Below, in pieces: positions 1 through 7,959 of a stretch of 24,635 nucleotides of DNA. How positions within the stretch are numbered: the first letter of the stretch is position 1; the number at the start of each line of letters is the position of its first letter. The translations under genes were made by a program, and so were the position numbers. This DNA is from an uncultured Pseudomonadota bacterium (GTDB lineage Bacteria > Pseudomonadota > Gammaproteobacteria > Burkholderiales > Casimicrobiaceae): NCBI GenBank assembly GCA_937958295.1, contig CALFEY010000072.1, positions 1 through 24,635 on the forward strand, given 5' to 3'. The notes below the pieces were generated by a model. That model worked only from the letters and a program-made list of their open reading frames with translations, was not told where the DNA came from and did not search any database.

Positions 1-89
1 TTATTCGACCAGCGGACGCGCCTGTGGCGCGGGTCTTGCAGCGCTCGCGCACCGCCGCCGCGAATGCTTCCGCCAAAGGAACGTACGCC

Positions 90-3000
90 ATGCCCACCGC
101 CCCCGTGCCGCCGCCGCTGCCCTCCCGGTCTCCCCGCGCCCCCCGCATGTTCGCGCTGGCGCTCGCGACCCTGCTCGCCTTGCCCGCCCTCGCCCATCGC
201 GAGCATGGAACGGGCGCCCCTGCGCTGAACGCGCGCGCGATCGCCGCGGGCGAGGCAAGCGCGACGGGCGAGCCGAGCGCCCCGCTCGCCACGTACACCG
301 GCCGCGTGGACACGCTCACGGTGATCGACCGCACGGCGGGACTGGCCTACCGCTATCCGCGCCTGCAGCTCGCCGATGGCACGCGGGTGCAACTCGAAGG
401 CGTCGCGCTGCCGCCGGACGGCGCTTACGTCAGCGTCACCGGCCACCTCGCACATCGCACGCTCGTGGCCGAGCTCGTGCAATCGACCTCGGAGCCGGCC
501 TCCCTCGCGCGCGCCGCCCCCAATCGCGGTCGGCTCGAGGGTACGCTGCGCGTGTTTCACGTCGACTACCCCGACGGCACCGCCGAGTACGGCTACGCGC
601 TGCGCACCGACGACGGCCGCGGCAACATCGTGTCCTTTGGCCGTCCGCCGGCGTCGATCGACAACGGCATGCGAGCGGTCATCTCCGGACCCGTGAACGA
701 CCGCGGCTACGTCAGCGTGGACACCATCGAGATCACCGGGCCTCCCGCTGCCGCGACGCCCGCGGCACAGGTGAACGGCGCGCCGATGGCCGCGACCACC
801 GGTTACACGGTCGTGCCGCTCAAGTACCCCTCGAGCACGAGCGCACCCTGGTCGTACAACGCCGATCCGGCGAGCTGGAGCGTGGCCGCCATCACCAGCG
901 CGGTGTTCGGCAACGGCACCGGCAGCGCGGCCGATTACTACGCGGAGGTGTCCTACGGCGCGCAGCTCCTCTCCGGCGTGGTCGCGCACGCCGGCAATGC
1001 ATGGCTGCTCGCCACCGTGGCGCGGCCCACGGCGTGCTCGAGCGAGACGCAGCTCGATGCGGTGCTGGCCTCCATCGAGTCGCAAGGCAAGGCGGCCGCC
1101 ACCGCGGCGGGCTTCAATCCCAACGCCCACCCCGGCCAGCTCTACGTGATCGATGCCCTGCCTTGCGGCTGGGCGGGGCTTGGCTACATCGGCTTCCCGC
1201 TGGCCTACACGAAGGGCACGGCGAGCCTGATCGTGGTGGGGCACGAGCTCGGCCACAACTTCGGCCTCTACCACGCCGGCAGCATCGACTGCGGCGCGGC
1301 GGTGATGGCGAGCTCGGGCTGCGGCGTAAGCGAATACGGCGATCCCTTCGGCGTCATGGGCAACCAGCGCGCGATGCACTTCAACGCCGCCCAGAAGTCC
1401 ATCCTCGGCTACATCGCCGGATCGGGCGTGGCCACGCACGCGAGCGGCACCACCACGTACACCCTCAATCCGATCGAGCTCCCGGGACAGGCACGCTACG
1501 CCGTGAAGGTGCCGACCGGCTCGCCGAGCCGCACGTACTGGATCGAATTCCGCCAGCCGATCGGCTTCGACAGTGGCCTTGCAAGCTTCCCCAACCTCGG
1601 CGCGCAGATCCGCCTTGCGTATCCCTTTGAGAATCAGTGCAGCGGATGCACCGGGACCTACGACGACACGCAGTTTCTCGACATGACCCCCGCCACGGGC
1701 GCGTTCACCGACGGCGCGCTGCTCGCCGGCCAAAGCTTCACGGACCCGCAGCACGGCATCACGATCAGCGTGGTGGCGGCGAGCTCGTCATCGCTCGACG
1801 TGCAGGTGGCCATGGGCGGCGGCGGTGGCGGTGGCGGCGGACCGACGTCCACCACCACGGCAATCGCGAGCAACGCCAATCCCGCCACGCAGGGACAGGC
1901 GATCACGTTCACCTCCAGCGTGGCGGGCGCCGCGCCTACCGGCACGGTGTCATTCCGCAACGGCGGCGCGGACCTGCCCGCGTGCGCGAGCGTAAGCCTC
2001 ACGGGCAGCGGCAATACCCGCACCGCCACGTGCACCACATCCGCGCTCGGTACCGGCAGTCATGCGATCAGCGTTCAATACGGCGGAGACGCCGGCAACG
2101 CAAGCTCGCAGAGCACCACGCTGACGCAGGTGGTGAAGGCCCCCGACACGCCGATCCCAACCGAGGTCAGGGTCGGCAGCTCGTCCAATCCCGCGCCCGC
2201 CACGGGGTCGGTCACGCTCACCGCCACGGTCGAAGCATCTCCCAGCGTGACCGGCGGGACCGTGCAGTTCGTCTCCAACGGAGCCACCATCCCCGGGTGC
2301 GCCAACGTGGCGGTGTCCACCGGCGGCGTACTGCGCACCGCCCAGTGCGTGACGCCGCTCGCGGGGGGCAGCTTCACCATCGTGGCTCACTACAAGGGCA
2401 GCGGCCTCTTCCAGCCGTCGTCGAGCTTGCCCTTCGCGCAGGTGAAGTCTCTGCCGGGCATCGGCAACACCGTGCAGTTCGCGTCCGCCACCTATGGCGT
2501 GAACGAGAACGCGCCGAGCGTGACGGTCACGGTCACGCGCATCGGGGACGTCACCTCGGCAGCGGTGGTGAGCTACGCCACCGCACCGGGTACCGCCACA
2601 AGTGCCGAGTTCCAGGCGACGAGCGGCACGCTGACCTGGGCCGCGCAGGACGCAACGCCGCGCGCGATCACGATCCCGCTACTCGACGAGGTCGGCGCCG
2701 AGCCCGACGAGACCTTCACTGTGGCGCTGTCCGCGCCGAGCGGGACCGTGCTGGGCCCGATCGCCACCACGACCATCACCGTCATCGACAACGAGTCGGC
2801 GCCGGTGCTGATGCCCGCCACGGCCACCATCGTGCAGAACCCTTATGGCGCTCCAAACGTGATCGGCGCCACGCGCGTGGGCAACGATATCTCGGCCTTT
2901 ACCCGCAGCGTGGACATCGAGCTCGGCACGCAGGCCGGCGCCGTGGGCTCGTACGCGCGCATCGATTTCCAGGGATTGTCCATCGGACCCGGCAACACGT

Positions 3001-4046
3001 TGCGCCTGCGCTCCGGCGCAGTGGGACAGACCGTGCACCTCGTGAACGTCGGCGCGGCCAACGCCGACATCGGCGGCTCGATCGTGGCGATCGGCGGCAA
3101 TGGCGCACCGCCGCCCGTGCTCGTGGTGCAAAGCGCGCCGGGCATCGCGCTCGCGTCGAGTGGGCGCGTGGCGAGCCCGTCGGGCCTCACCGTGAGCGCG
3201 CTGTACGCCGACATCACCACCGGCAACGCGCTCGTCAACCAGGGCACGATCGAAGGCGGCCCGTCGCTCGCGCTCAAGGCCGCGCGCGTGAATGGCGGCG
3301 GGCTCTTCCGTGGCAACGCGATCACGTTCGTCACGTTCGGCAATCTCAACAACCCCGTGAACGGCGCGCATTACATCGCCAACGGGCTGCAGCTGCACCC
3401 TGCCTCCGGCAATGCCATCGCGGTGGCCATCGCGGGCTACGGCACCACCCCGCAGGTCTACAACCTCATGCTCAATGGCAACGGCACGCTGTCGATGCCC
3501 TCGGCATGGCCCGCGGGCATCGGGCTGCCGCCCAACAACCGGCCGGTGCTGCCGAATGAAGTCCGGGCCGCGGGCCTTCCGGATCCCGCGTTCGGTGGCG
3601 GCCAGATCATCGTGCAGGCCGCGGGGACGCTCACCCTCGACGGCGGCCCCAGCCGCGACTTCGTGTTTCCCGGCGGATTCGTCTTGAAGTCGAACGGAGC
3701 GCTCGACCTCAAGGGCACAGTGCTCGCCAACGGCTGGACCACGAGCGGCACCATCTACCAGGGCATCTTCCTCGAGGCACCGAGCATCATCGACAGCACG
3801 AGCGCCGCCGCGCTGACGGTGTTCACCAACGACCTCAACTGGGTCAACCTCTCGGTGCGCCCGGCCCTGCCGGTGCAGACATCCACGTTGCGCCGCCAGG
3901 GCAACGGTAGCGCGCAGTACGGCGGCGCCAACGACCTCGCCCCGCACCTCAACTTCTACGCGCTCGTCACCGAGGCAGGTGCGGCGGGCCTTTGCTACAT
4001 CTGCCTGGTGAACACCACCGTGATGGACTTCACGGCCGCGCCGTGA
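90..4046 (+). CDS. Secreted M11 (gametolysin-like) zinc metallopeptidase with Ig-like, Calx-beta and beta-helix-like regions
   Basis: Predicted secreted protease of 1318 residues. The start ATG at 90 has AAAGGA 9 nt upstream; an in-frame ATG at 147 would give a tighter signal peptide (MFALALATLLALPALA). Residues about 60-230 form two similar beta-rich units. The catalytic part carries HELGHNFGLYH (His385, Glu386, His389, His395), the extended metzincin zinc motif, and a Met-turn-like DPFGVMG with Met423, the pattern of peptidase family M11. A run of nine glycines (about 576) links to two Ig-like repeats (about 585-681 and 689-785), then a Calx-beta domain (about 794-902, with EPDETFTVALS). 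The last 400 residues are rich in Gly, Asn and Ala with short repeated beta strands, like filamentous-haemagglutinin or beta-helix proteins. I infer an extracellular or surface protease; its substrate is unknown. It converges on the transglycosylase gene with a 22-nt gap. Family assignment of the protease is firm; the C-terminal fold is inference. Confidence 0.9.
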   Translation: MPTAPVPPPLPSRSPRAPRMFALALATLLALPALAHREHGTGAPALNARAIAAGEASATGEPSAPLATYTGRVDTLTVIDRTAGLAYRYPRLQLADGTRVQLEGVALPPDGAYVSVTGHLAHRTLVAELVQSTSEPASLARAAPNRGRLEGTLRVFHVDYPDGTAEYGYALRTDDGRGNIVSFGRPPASIDNGMRAVISGPVNDRGYVSVDTIEITGPPAAATPAAQVNGAPMAATTGYTVVPLKYPSSTSAPWSYNADPASWSVAAITSAVFGNGTGSAADYYAEVSYGAQLLSGVVAHAGNAWLLATVARPTACSSETQLDAVLASIESQGKAAATAAGFNPNAHPGQLYVIDALPCGWAGLGYIGFPLAYTKGTASLIVVGHELGHNFGLYHAGSIDCGAAVMASSGCGVSEYGDPFGVMGNQRAMHFNAAQKSILGYIAGSGVATHASGTTTYTLNPIELPGQARYAVKVPTGSPSRTYWIEFRQPIGFDSGLASFPNLGAQIRLAYPFENQCSGCTGTYDDTQFLDMTPATGAFTDGALLAGQSFTDPQHGITISVVAASSSSLDVQVAMGGGGGGGGGPTSTTTAIASNANPATQGQAITFTSSVAGAAPTGTVSFRNGGADLPACASVSLTGSGNTRTATCTTSALGTGSHAISVQYGGDAGNASSQSTTLTQVVKAPDTPIPTEVRVGSSSNPAPATGSVTLTATVEASPSVTGGTVQFVSNGATIPGCANVAVSTGGVLRTAQCVTPLAGGSFTIVAHYKGSGLFQPSSSLPFAQVKSLPGIGNTVQFASATYGVNENAPSVTVTVTRIGDVTSAAVVSYATAPGTATSAEFQATSGTLTWAAQDATPRAITIPLLDEVGAEPDETFTVALSAPSGTVLGPIATTTITVIDNESAPVLMPATATIVQNPYGAPNVIGATRVGNDISAFTRSVDIELGTQAGAVGSYARIDFQGLSIGPGNTLRLRSGAVGQTVHLVNVGAANADIGGSIVAIGGNGAPPPVLVVQSAPGIALASSGRVASPSGLTVSALYADITTGNALVNQGTIEGGPSLALKAARVNGGGLFRGNAITFVTFGNLNNPVNGAHYIANGLQLHPASGNAIAVAIAGYGTTPQVYNLMLNGNGTLSMPSAWPAGIGLPPNNRPVLPNEVRAAGLPDPAFGGGQIIVQAAGTLTLDGGPSRDFVFPGGFVLKSNGALDLKGTVLANGWTTSGTIYQGIFLEAPSIIDSTSAAALTVFTNDLNWVNLSVRPALPVQTSTLRRQGNGSAQYGGANDLAPHLNFYALVTEAGAAGLCYICLVNTTVMDFTAAP

Positions 4047-4068
4047 AGGCCACCGAGGACCGCGTCGC

Positions 4069-4845
4069 CTAAGGCAACGGCGCCGGCCGGCGCGGAATCG
4101 TGATGCGCGACGGCGTGGGCGGCGGGGCCACCGGCGGGGGCGGCTTGTAGAGCTCGTGGAACTGCTGCACGAGCTTCACGAAGGCCTGCGTCTCCGGGAA
4201 CGGCGGCACCTGATTGCCGTAACGCGCCACCGCACCTTCGCCGGCGTTGTAGGCGGCTACCGCGAGCGCAATGTCGCCGTCGAACAAGCCCAGCAGATCC
4301 TTGAGGTAGCGCGTGCCCACGCCGATGTTGATGGCGGGGTCGAGGAGCTTCTGCTCGACGGTGCGCTGCGCGTCGTCGGTGATGCCGTAGCGCTCGGCGG
4401 TATCGGGAATCACCTGCATGAGGCCGATCGCGCCCTTGTGCGACACCGCCGTCGGCTCATAGGCCGACTCCACGGCCACCACTGCCTTCACGAGAGCCAC
4501 GTCCAGATCTTGCTGGGCCGCATGCCGGGCGATAAGCGGCTCGTAGCGCTTGACGTTGGGATGCGCCTCGAGGCGACGAAAGATGGGCGTGCGCACGAAT
4601 GCTTCGGACGCCGGCGGTGCGGCCTTCGCAGCCGCGTCGGCGGCCTCGGCAGCGAGCTCGCCTTCCGACTTGCCCTTGAAGAAGAGCTGGTACCGGTCGT
4701 CGAGCCTCTCGGTGGCGAGGTGAGCCTTGCCCTGCGCGTCGATGTAGCCCCATACCGCGGCGTGCGCGGAAGGACCCGCGAACGCCGCGGTGACCGCGAG
4801 GGCGAGCGAGGGCAGAACGCGCAAGGTCATCGCACGGAAGGACAT
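4069..4845 (-). CDS. Lytic transglycosylase, SLT family 1
   Basis: Periplasmic or envelope muramidase that cleaves the glycan strands of peptidoglycan. With the ATG at 4845 the protein has 258 residues and begins with a signal peptide (cleavage likely near PSAHA, residue 29). Residues 31-60 (WGYIDAQGKAHLA) resemble the short DUF4124-like segment often found before SLT domains. The SLT domain shows AVVAVESAYEP with catalytic Glu126, then SHKGAIGLMQVIPDTAERYGI (positions about 135-155) and AYNAGEGAV (198-206), all classic family-1 signatures. The tail is proline-rich. The open frame extends upstream to 4968, but those residues (MQGIRGTLSY...) look non-coding and would hide the signal peptide, so I chose the later start. 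No strong Shine-Dalgarno is visible. It is probably transcribed alone; the 110 nt before the next minus-strand gene hold two inverted repeats. Confidence 0.93.
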   Translation of the reverse strand: MSFRAMTLRVLPSLALAVTAAFAGPSAHAAVWGYIDAQGKAHLATERLDDRYQLFFKGKSEGELAAEAADAAAKAAPPASEAFVRTPIFRRLEAHPNVKRYEPLIARHAAQQDLDVALVKAVVAVESAYEPTAVSHKGAIGLMQVIPDTAERYGITDDAQRTVEQKLLDPAINIGVGTRYLKDLLGLFDGDIALAVAAYNAGEGAVARYGNQVPPFPETQAFVKLVQQFHELYKPPPPVAPPPTPSRITIPRRPAPLP

Positions 4846-4981
4846 CGTGCCGATGGTATCAACGGATGGGTGGGGGGTGCCCCCTGCCGGAATTGCTACA
4901 ACTCGCCATGCCGGGCGTTGACAGGGGGCACGCGCAATGTAGCTCAAAGTGCCGCGAATGCCTTGCACGCGCGTGTAACGT

Positions 4982-4997
4982 TAGACGCAGTTGTCTA
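4982..4997. repeat. Short inverted repeat TAGAC-N6-GTCTA
   Basis: Perfect 5-bp arms at 4982-4986 and 4993-4997 in the AT-richer gap upstream of the transglycosylase gene. It could be half of an operator region together with the longer palindrome 25 nt to the right. By length alone it could be chance. Confidence 0.3.
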
Positions 4998-5021
4998 CTA
5001 CTTAACCGATGATGGAGTCGT

Positions 5022-5043
5022 TTTGTCGTTATATTGCGACAAA
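5022..5043. promoter_or_regulatory. Candidate operator: TTTGTCG-N8-CGACAAA palindrome
   Basis: Perfect 7-bp arms (5022-5028 and 5037-5043) flank an 8-nt AT-rich centre (TTATATTG). It lies 36 nt beyond the stop of the small helical gene at 5079 and about 180 nt upstream of the transglycosylase start. There is no T-tract on either side, which argues against a terminator. The dyad size (22 bp) and AT-rich centre suit a dimeric repressor site. Which regulator would bind is unknown. Confidence 0.35.
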
Positions 5044-5078
5044 CGTGGTGGCCTCTGTCGCTCCTGCCCGACCGCCGT

Positions 5079-5336
5079 CTAGTGCGCGCGCAGGTATTGC
5101 TCGAGCGTGCGCAGGCGGTGGCCCATTTCCACGAGCACCTCGTCGGAGTACACCGGGGGGCCCTCGCTGTCTTGGGCAAGCTCGTCGACCAGGATGTCGT
5201 GCAGCTCGCGGGCGTGGCGCACCACCTCGGCGAGCGCCGCGCCGGTGTCGCCTTGGTTGACGAGCGCCCGCGCTTCGGACATAGCGGCGAGCATCGTGCT
5301 GGACACGTCGGCAAGGTAAGCGGGATCGGGCGACAT
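5079..5336 (-). CDS. Small helical protein of unknown function, 85 aa
   Basis: I do not recognise this family. The start ATG at 5336 is preceded by AAGGA at good spacing (AAGGAATTCTC then ATG), so I reject the longer frame reaching 5483. The protein has no signal peptide or membrane segment. It looks almost entirely helical and acidic, with VVRHARELHDILVDEL in the middle and EMGHRLRTLEQYLRAH at the end, suggesting a small cytoplasmic helical bundle. A TAGAAT element on the minus strand (5372-5377) sits where a -10 box would give a leader of about 30 nt. The gene lies between the transglycosylase and thioredoxin-like genes, all on the minus strand, but gaps over 100 nt argue against one operon. 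Confidence 0.7.
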   Translation of the reverse strand: MSPDPAYLADVSSTMLAAMSEARALVNQGDTGAALAEVVRHARELHDILVDELAQDSEGPPVYSDEVLVEMGHRLRTLEQYLRAH

Positions 5337-5463
5337 GAGAATTCCTTCGTGGCGGCGGCACCAGACCGACCATTCTAGGAGGTCCGGCCCCCGGCCGCTC
5401 CTCGTCAAACAGACAGGTGCGCACAGCGGGCGGACGAGCGTATGCGCGGCCTCGCCCGTCCCC

Positions 5464-5778
5464 TTAGCCGGCGGCAGCGCCAATGGCCGCCAGCGCCGCG
5501 GTAATGGGTGCCGCGCCCGGCGGGCGCACCAGGCGTTGCACCTCCTGGCCGTCGCGCAGGAATACGAGCGTGGGCCACAGCTTCACGCCGAAGGAGCGCC
5601 CCAGCGGCTGGCCGGGACCGTCCTCCACCTTGACGTGGCGCACGCCCGGATGGCGCGCCAGCACCCCTGCAAGCGGCGCCTGCAGCGCGCGGCAATAGCC
5701 GCACCAGCGGGCACCGAACTCGACGACGGCGGGTCCCCTGAGGGCATCGATCTCGGCGCGGGACGGTTCGGCAGGCAT
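5464..5778 (-). CDS. Thioredoxin family protein (WCGYC)
   Basis: Small thiol-disulfide oxidoreductase of 104 residues, the usual thioredoxin length. The active site is ARWCGYCRAL with Cys26 and Cys29, and the cis-proline loop is KLWPTLVF (Pro69). The strand FLRDGQEVQRLV follows as in thioredoxins. There is no signal peptide, so it should act in the cytoplasm. The Gly-Tyr pair between the cysteines differs from the Gly-Pro of standard TrxA and is closer to glutaredoxin-like or accessory thioredoxins, so redox potential and partners may differ. It starts 71 nt from xthA and is divergent from it; the shared interval must hold both promoters. Confidence 0.9.
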   Translation of the reverse strand: MPAEPSRAEIDALRGPAVVEFGARWCGYCRALQAPLAGVLARHPGVRHVKVEDGPGQPLGRSFGVKLWPTLVFLRDGQEVQRLVRPPGAAPITAALAAIGAAAG

Positions 5779-5849
5779 GGCGGGAACGTTCCTGAAGGCG
5801 ATGCGAAGATGGTACCTGCGACCGCGGGGCCGCTATCCTTCCACGCGCC

Positions 5850-6665
5850 ATGAAGATCGCCACGTTCAACCTCAACAGCATCCGCGAGCGCCTGCCGCGA
5901 CTCCTCGACTGGCTCGCGCGCGCGCAGCCCGACGTGGTGTGCCTGCAGGAGCTGCGCATCCGCCCCGCGGAGTTTCCGCGCGAGGCCATTGCGGACGCCG
6001 GCTACGGCGCCCTGTGGCAGGCGCAGTCCACGCGCTTCAATGGCGTGGCGATCCTCGCCCGCGACGCCGAGCCGGTGGAGGTGCGCCGCGAGCTGCCCGG
6101 CGACGCTGCGGACACCCAGGCGCGCTACTTCGAGGCGGCCGTAAACGGCATCCTGGTCGGCTGCCTGTATGCCCCCAACGGCAATCCCCAGCCGAGCCCC
6201 AAGTTTCAGGCCAAGCTCGCCTGGCACCGACGCTTCGAGGCGCACGCGGCCACGCTGCTCGAGGCGGACGTTCCGGTCGTGCTCGCCGGGGACTACAACA
6301 TCGTGCCCACCCCGCAAGACATCTACGCCACGCGCTCGTATGCCCACAACGCCCTCGTGCAGCCGGAAAGCCGCGACGCCTTCGCCCGCCTTCTCGCACA
6401 GGGCTGGACCGATGCGCTGCGCGCGAAGCATCCGGGACAGGCTGTCTACACGTTCTGGGACTATATGCGCCAGCGCTGGGAGCGCAACGCCGGCCTGCGC
6501 ATCGACCACCTGCTGCTGAGCCCCGCGCTCGCGCCACGGTTGCGGGAGGCCGGGGTGGATCGCGACGAGCGCGGCCTGCCCGGGGCGAGCGACCATGCGC
6601 CCGTGTGGATCCAGCTCGGCTCCGCCCCGCGTCGGACAGCGCGCGCCAAGACGGCGCCAATGTGA
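5850..6665 (+). CDS. xthA: Exodeoxyribonuclease III
   Basis: Apurinic/apyrimidinic endonuclease and 3'-5' exonuclease of base-excision repair, 271 residues, full length. All family motifs are present: NLNSIRERL near the N-terminus, CLQELRI with metal-binding Glu34, LYAPNG with Tyr108, GDYNIVP with Asp148 and Asn150, RIDHLLLSP with Asp219, and the terminal SDHAPVW with the Asp248-His249 pair. The cytoplasmic enzyme needs Mg2+. There is no Shine-Dalgarno before the ATG, and a weak TATCCT (5834-5839) lies only 10 nt upstream, so a very short or absent 5' leader is possible. A GC-rich hairpin follows 5 nt after the stop codon. Confidence 0.97.
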   Translation: MKIATFNLNSIRERLPRLLDWLARAQPDVVCLQELRIRPAEFPREAIADAGYGALWQAQSTRFNGVAILARDAEPVEVRRELPGDAADTQARYFEAAVNGILVGCLYAPNGNPQPSPKFQAKLAWHRRFEAHAATLLEADVPVVLAGDYNIVPTPQDIYATRSYAHNALVQPESRDAFARLLAQGWTDALRAKHPGQAVYTFWDYMRQRWERNAGLRIDHLLLSPALAPRLREAGVDRDERGLPGASDHAPVWIQLGSAPRRTARAKTAPM

Positions 6666-6670
6666 GACCA

Positions 6671-6690
6671 GGCACGCCGCCGGGCGTGCC
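6671..6690 (+). terminator. Hairpin after xthA
   Basis: GGCACGCC and GGCGTGCC can pair as an 8-bp stem with a GCCG loop, beginning 5 nt after the xthA stop. Only TTC follows rather than a T-run, so intrinsic termination would be weak or need Rho. Confidence 0.45.
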
Positions 6691-6785
6691 TTCACGACCC
6701 GCGCGTTCCATGGTATGACGCTCGCATAGACGGATGCGGCGCCGTACGGGAACGGCACGCCCGGCGCCTTCGAGGGGAGAGGCAC

Positions 6786-7805
6786 GTGAAGCGGATCCTG
6801 ATGCTGGTGGTGCTCGCGCTCGCCGCGGGCGCGCAACTCGTTCACGCGCAATCCGGTTGCTGCGCAACCAACGGCGGCCCGAGCGGCGCCTGCTCGGCCG
6901 CGGGCCTCGTCGTGTGCGTGGACGGCACCACGAGCGCGTGCGTGTGCGGCTCGGGCACCTCGACGCCTCCTACCCTGGGCCAGCTCGCCATGCCCGAGGT
7001 GGTGTCCTTCGGCAGCATCACCGTGGGCGCCACGAGCCTGCCGGTCAGCACGAAGGTCACCAACGTTGGCGCGCTGGCCGTGACCGTGACCGGCATCTCC
7101 AGCGGGGCCCCCGACGAGTTCACGGTCGTGCGCCACGATTGCGGCGTGATCCCGGGGGGCGGGTCATGCACCGTGGACGTGGTGTTCCGCCCGTGGATCG
7201 GCGGAGGCCGCTCCACCCTCGTGCGCGTGACGAGCACCGGCGTGGGCGGTCCACCCGGCTTCACCGTGGTGGCCACTGCCTTCGTCCCCACCGCGTCCAC
7301 GCCCCCTCCCCCCGCGAACGCACCCACCCTCGACGTGATCGAATACGCGCACGCCGCGTGGGACCACTACTTCGTCACCGCCGTACCCGGCGAGATCAGC
7401 AAGCTCGACGAGGGCACGTTCGCAGGATGGCGGCGCACCGGCCTCAAGTTCAAGGCGTACACCAACGGCCTGCCCGGCACCGTCTCGATGTGCCGCTTCT
7501 TCAGCACCGCGTTCGCGCCGCGCAGCTCGCACTTCTACACGTCGAGCGCGAGCGAGTGTGCGGCGGTCAAGGCCAATCCCAACTGGTCGTTCGAGGGGGA
7601 TGTGTTCGGCGTGGTGCTGCCATCGGCGGACGGCCTGTGCCCGGGCTCGCTGCTGCCGCTGTATCGGCTGTACAACGGCGGCCGCGGCGGCGCCCCCAAC
7701 CATCGCTATACGCAGGATGCCGGCGTGCGCTCGATCATGATCGCGTTCGGCTGGGTGCCCGAAGGCGCCGGCCCGCTCGGTGCGATCGCCTGCACGCCGC
7801 CTTGA
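6786..7805 (+). CDS. Secreted protein: Cys-rich segment, SPD-2/Hydin-like Ig domain and DHYF module (copy A)
   Basis: Predicted exported protein of 339 residues; function unknown. The GTG start at 6786 follows a purine-rich GAGGGGAGAGG. Residues 1-21 form a signal peptide ending VHA. Residues 25-55 hold six cysteines (CC, C, C, then CVC) with VVCVDGTTSACVC, a small domain likely stapled by disulfides. Residues about 70-168 look like the ASPM-SPD-2-Hydin or 'choice-of-anchor D' Ig fold (FGSITVGATS, VTNVGA, CTVDVVFRP). After a TPPPP linker, residues about 184-339 form the module shared with two other genes here: EYAHAAWDHYFVTA, AGWRRTG, SHFYTSSASEC, LPLYRLYNGG, NHRYT, GWVPEG. The SHFYT and YRLYN elements resemble DUF5648-type repeats. 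The gene ends 6 nt from the tail of its paralogue on the other strand. Confidence 0.88.
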   Translation: MKRILMLVVLALAAGAQLVHAQSGCCATNGGPSGACSAAGLVVCVDGTTSACVCGSGTSTPPTLGQLAMPEVVSFGSITVGATSLPVSTKVTNVGALAVTVTGISSGAPDEFTVVRHDCGVIPGGGSCTVDVVFRPWIGGGRSTLVRVTSTGVGGPPGFTVVATAFVPTASTPPPPANAPTLDVIEYAHAAWDHYFVTAVPGEISKLDEGTFAGWRRTGLKFKAYTNGLPGTVSMCRFFSTAFAPRSSHFYTSSASECAAVKANPNWSFEGDVFGVVLPSADGLCPGSLLPLYRLYNGGRGGAPNHRYTQDAGVRSIMIAFGWVPEGAGPLGAIACTPP

Positions 7806-7959
7806 CGACGGTCAGGGACCGGCCGCGCACATCGCCACGCCCAGGTCGCCCCGGCCCTCACTGATCCAACCCCGCGCAAGCATCGCGGCGCGAACCTCCA
7901 ACGCAGCGGTGAAGCGGTGGTTGGGCGCGCCGCGCTGGCCGCCGTTGTCGAGCCGATAC
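7661..7959. repeat. Inverted repeat formed by the ends of two convergent paralogues
   Basis: The 47-nt segment at 7661-7707 (plus) matches the reverse complement of 7913-7959 at 40 of 47 positions by hand alignment. Both encode the conserved (L/V)YRL-x-NGG...APNHR element of the DHYF module. The arms flank a 205-nt spacer holding both stop codons. This is a diverged inverted duplication rather than a mobile-element end; no target-site duplication was seen. Confidence 0.8.

Noticed and set aside
1..258. Minus-strand frame of 85 residues at the left edge
   Set aside because: Arg/Ala/Pro-rich translation with no recognisable features, lying over the signal peptide of the M11 gene; a shadow frame of high-GC DNA.
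1815..1841. GGC/GGT triplet run as a possible simple-sequence phase-variation tract
   Set aside because: It encodes the glycine linker; the unit is three bases, so slippage changes linker length without shifting the frame.
4080..4093. 14-bp palindrome GCGCCGGCCGGCGC
   Set aside because: Lies inside the transglycosylase coding sequence (Arg/Pro/Ala codons) and is expected by chance at this GC content.
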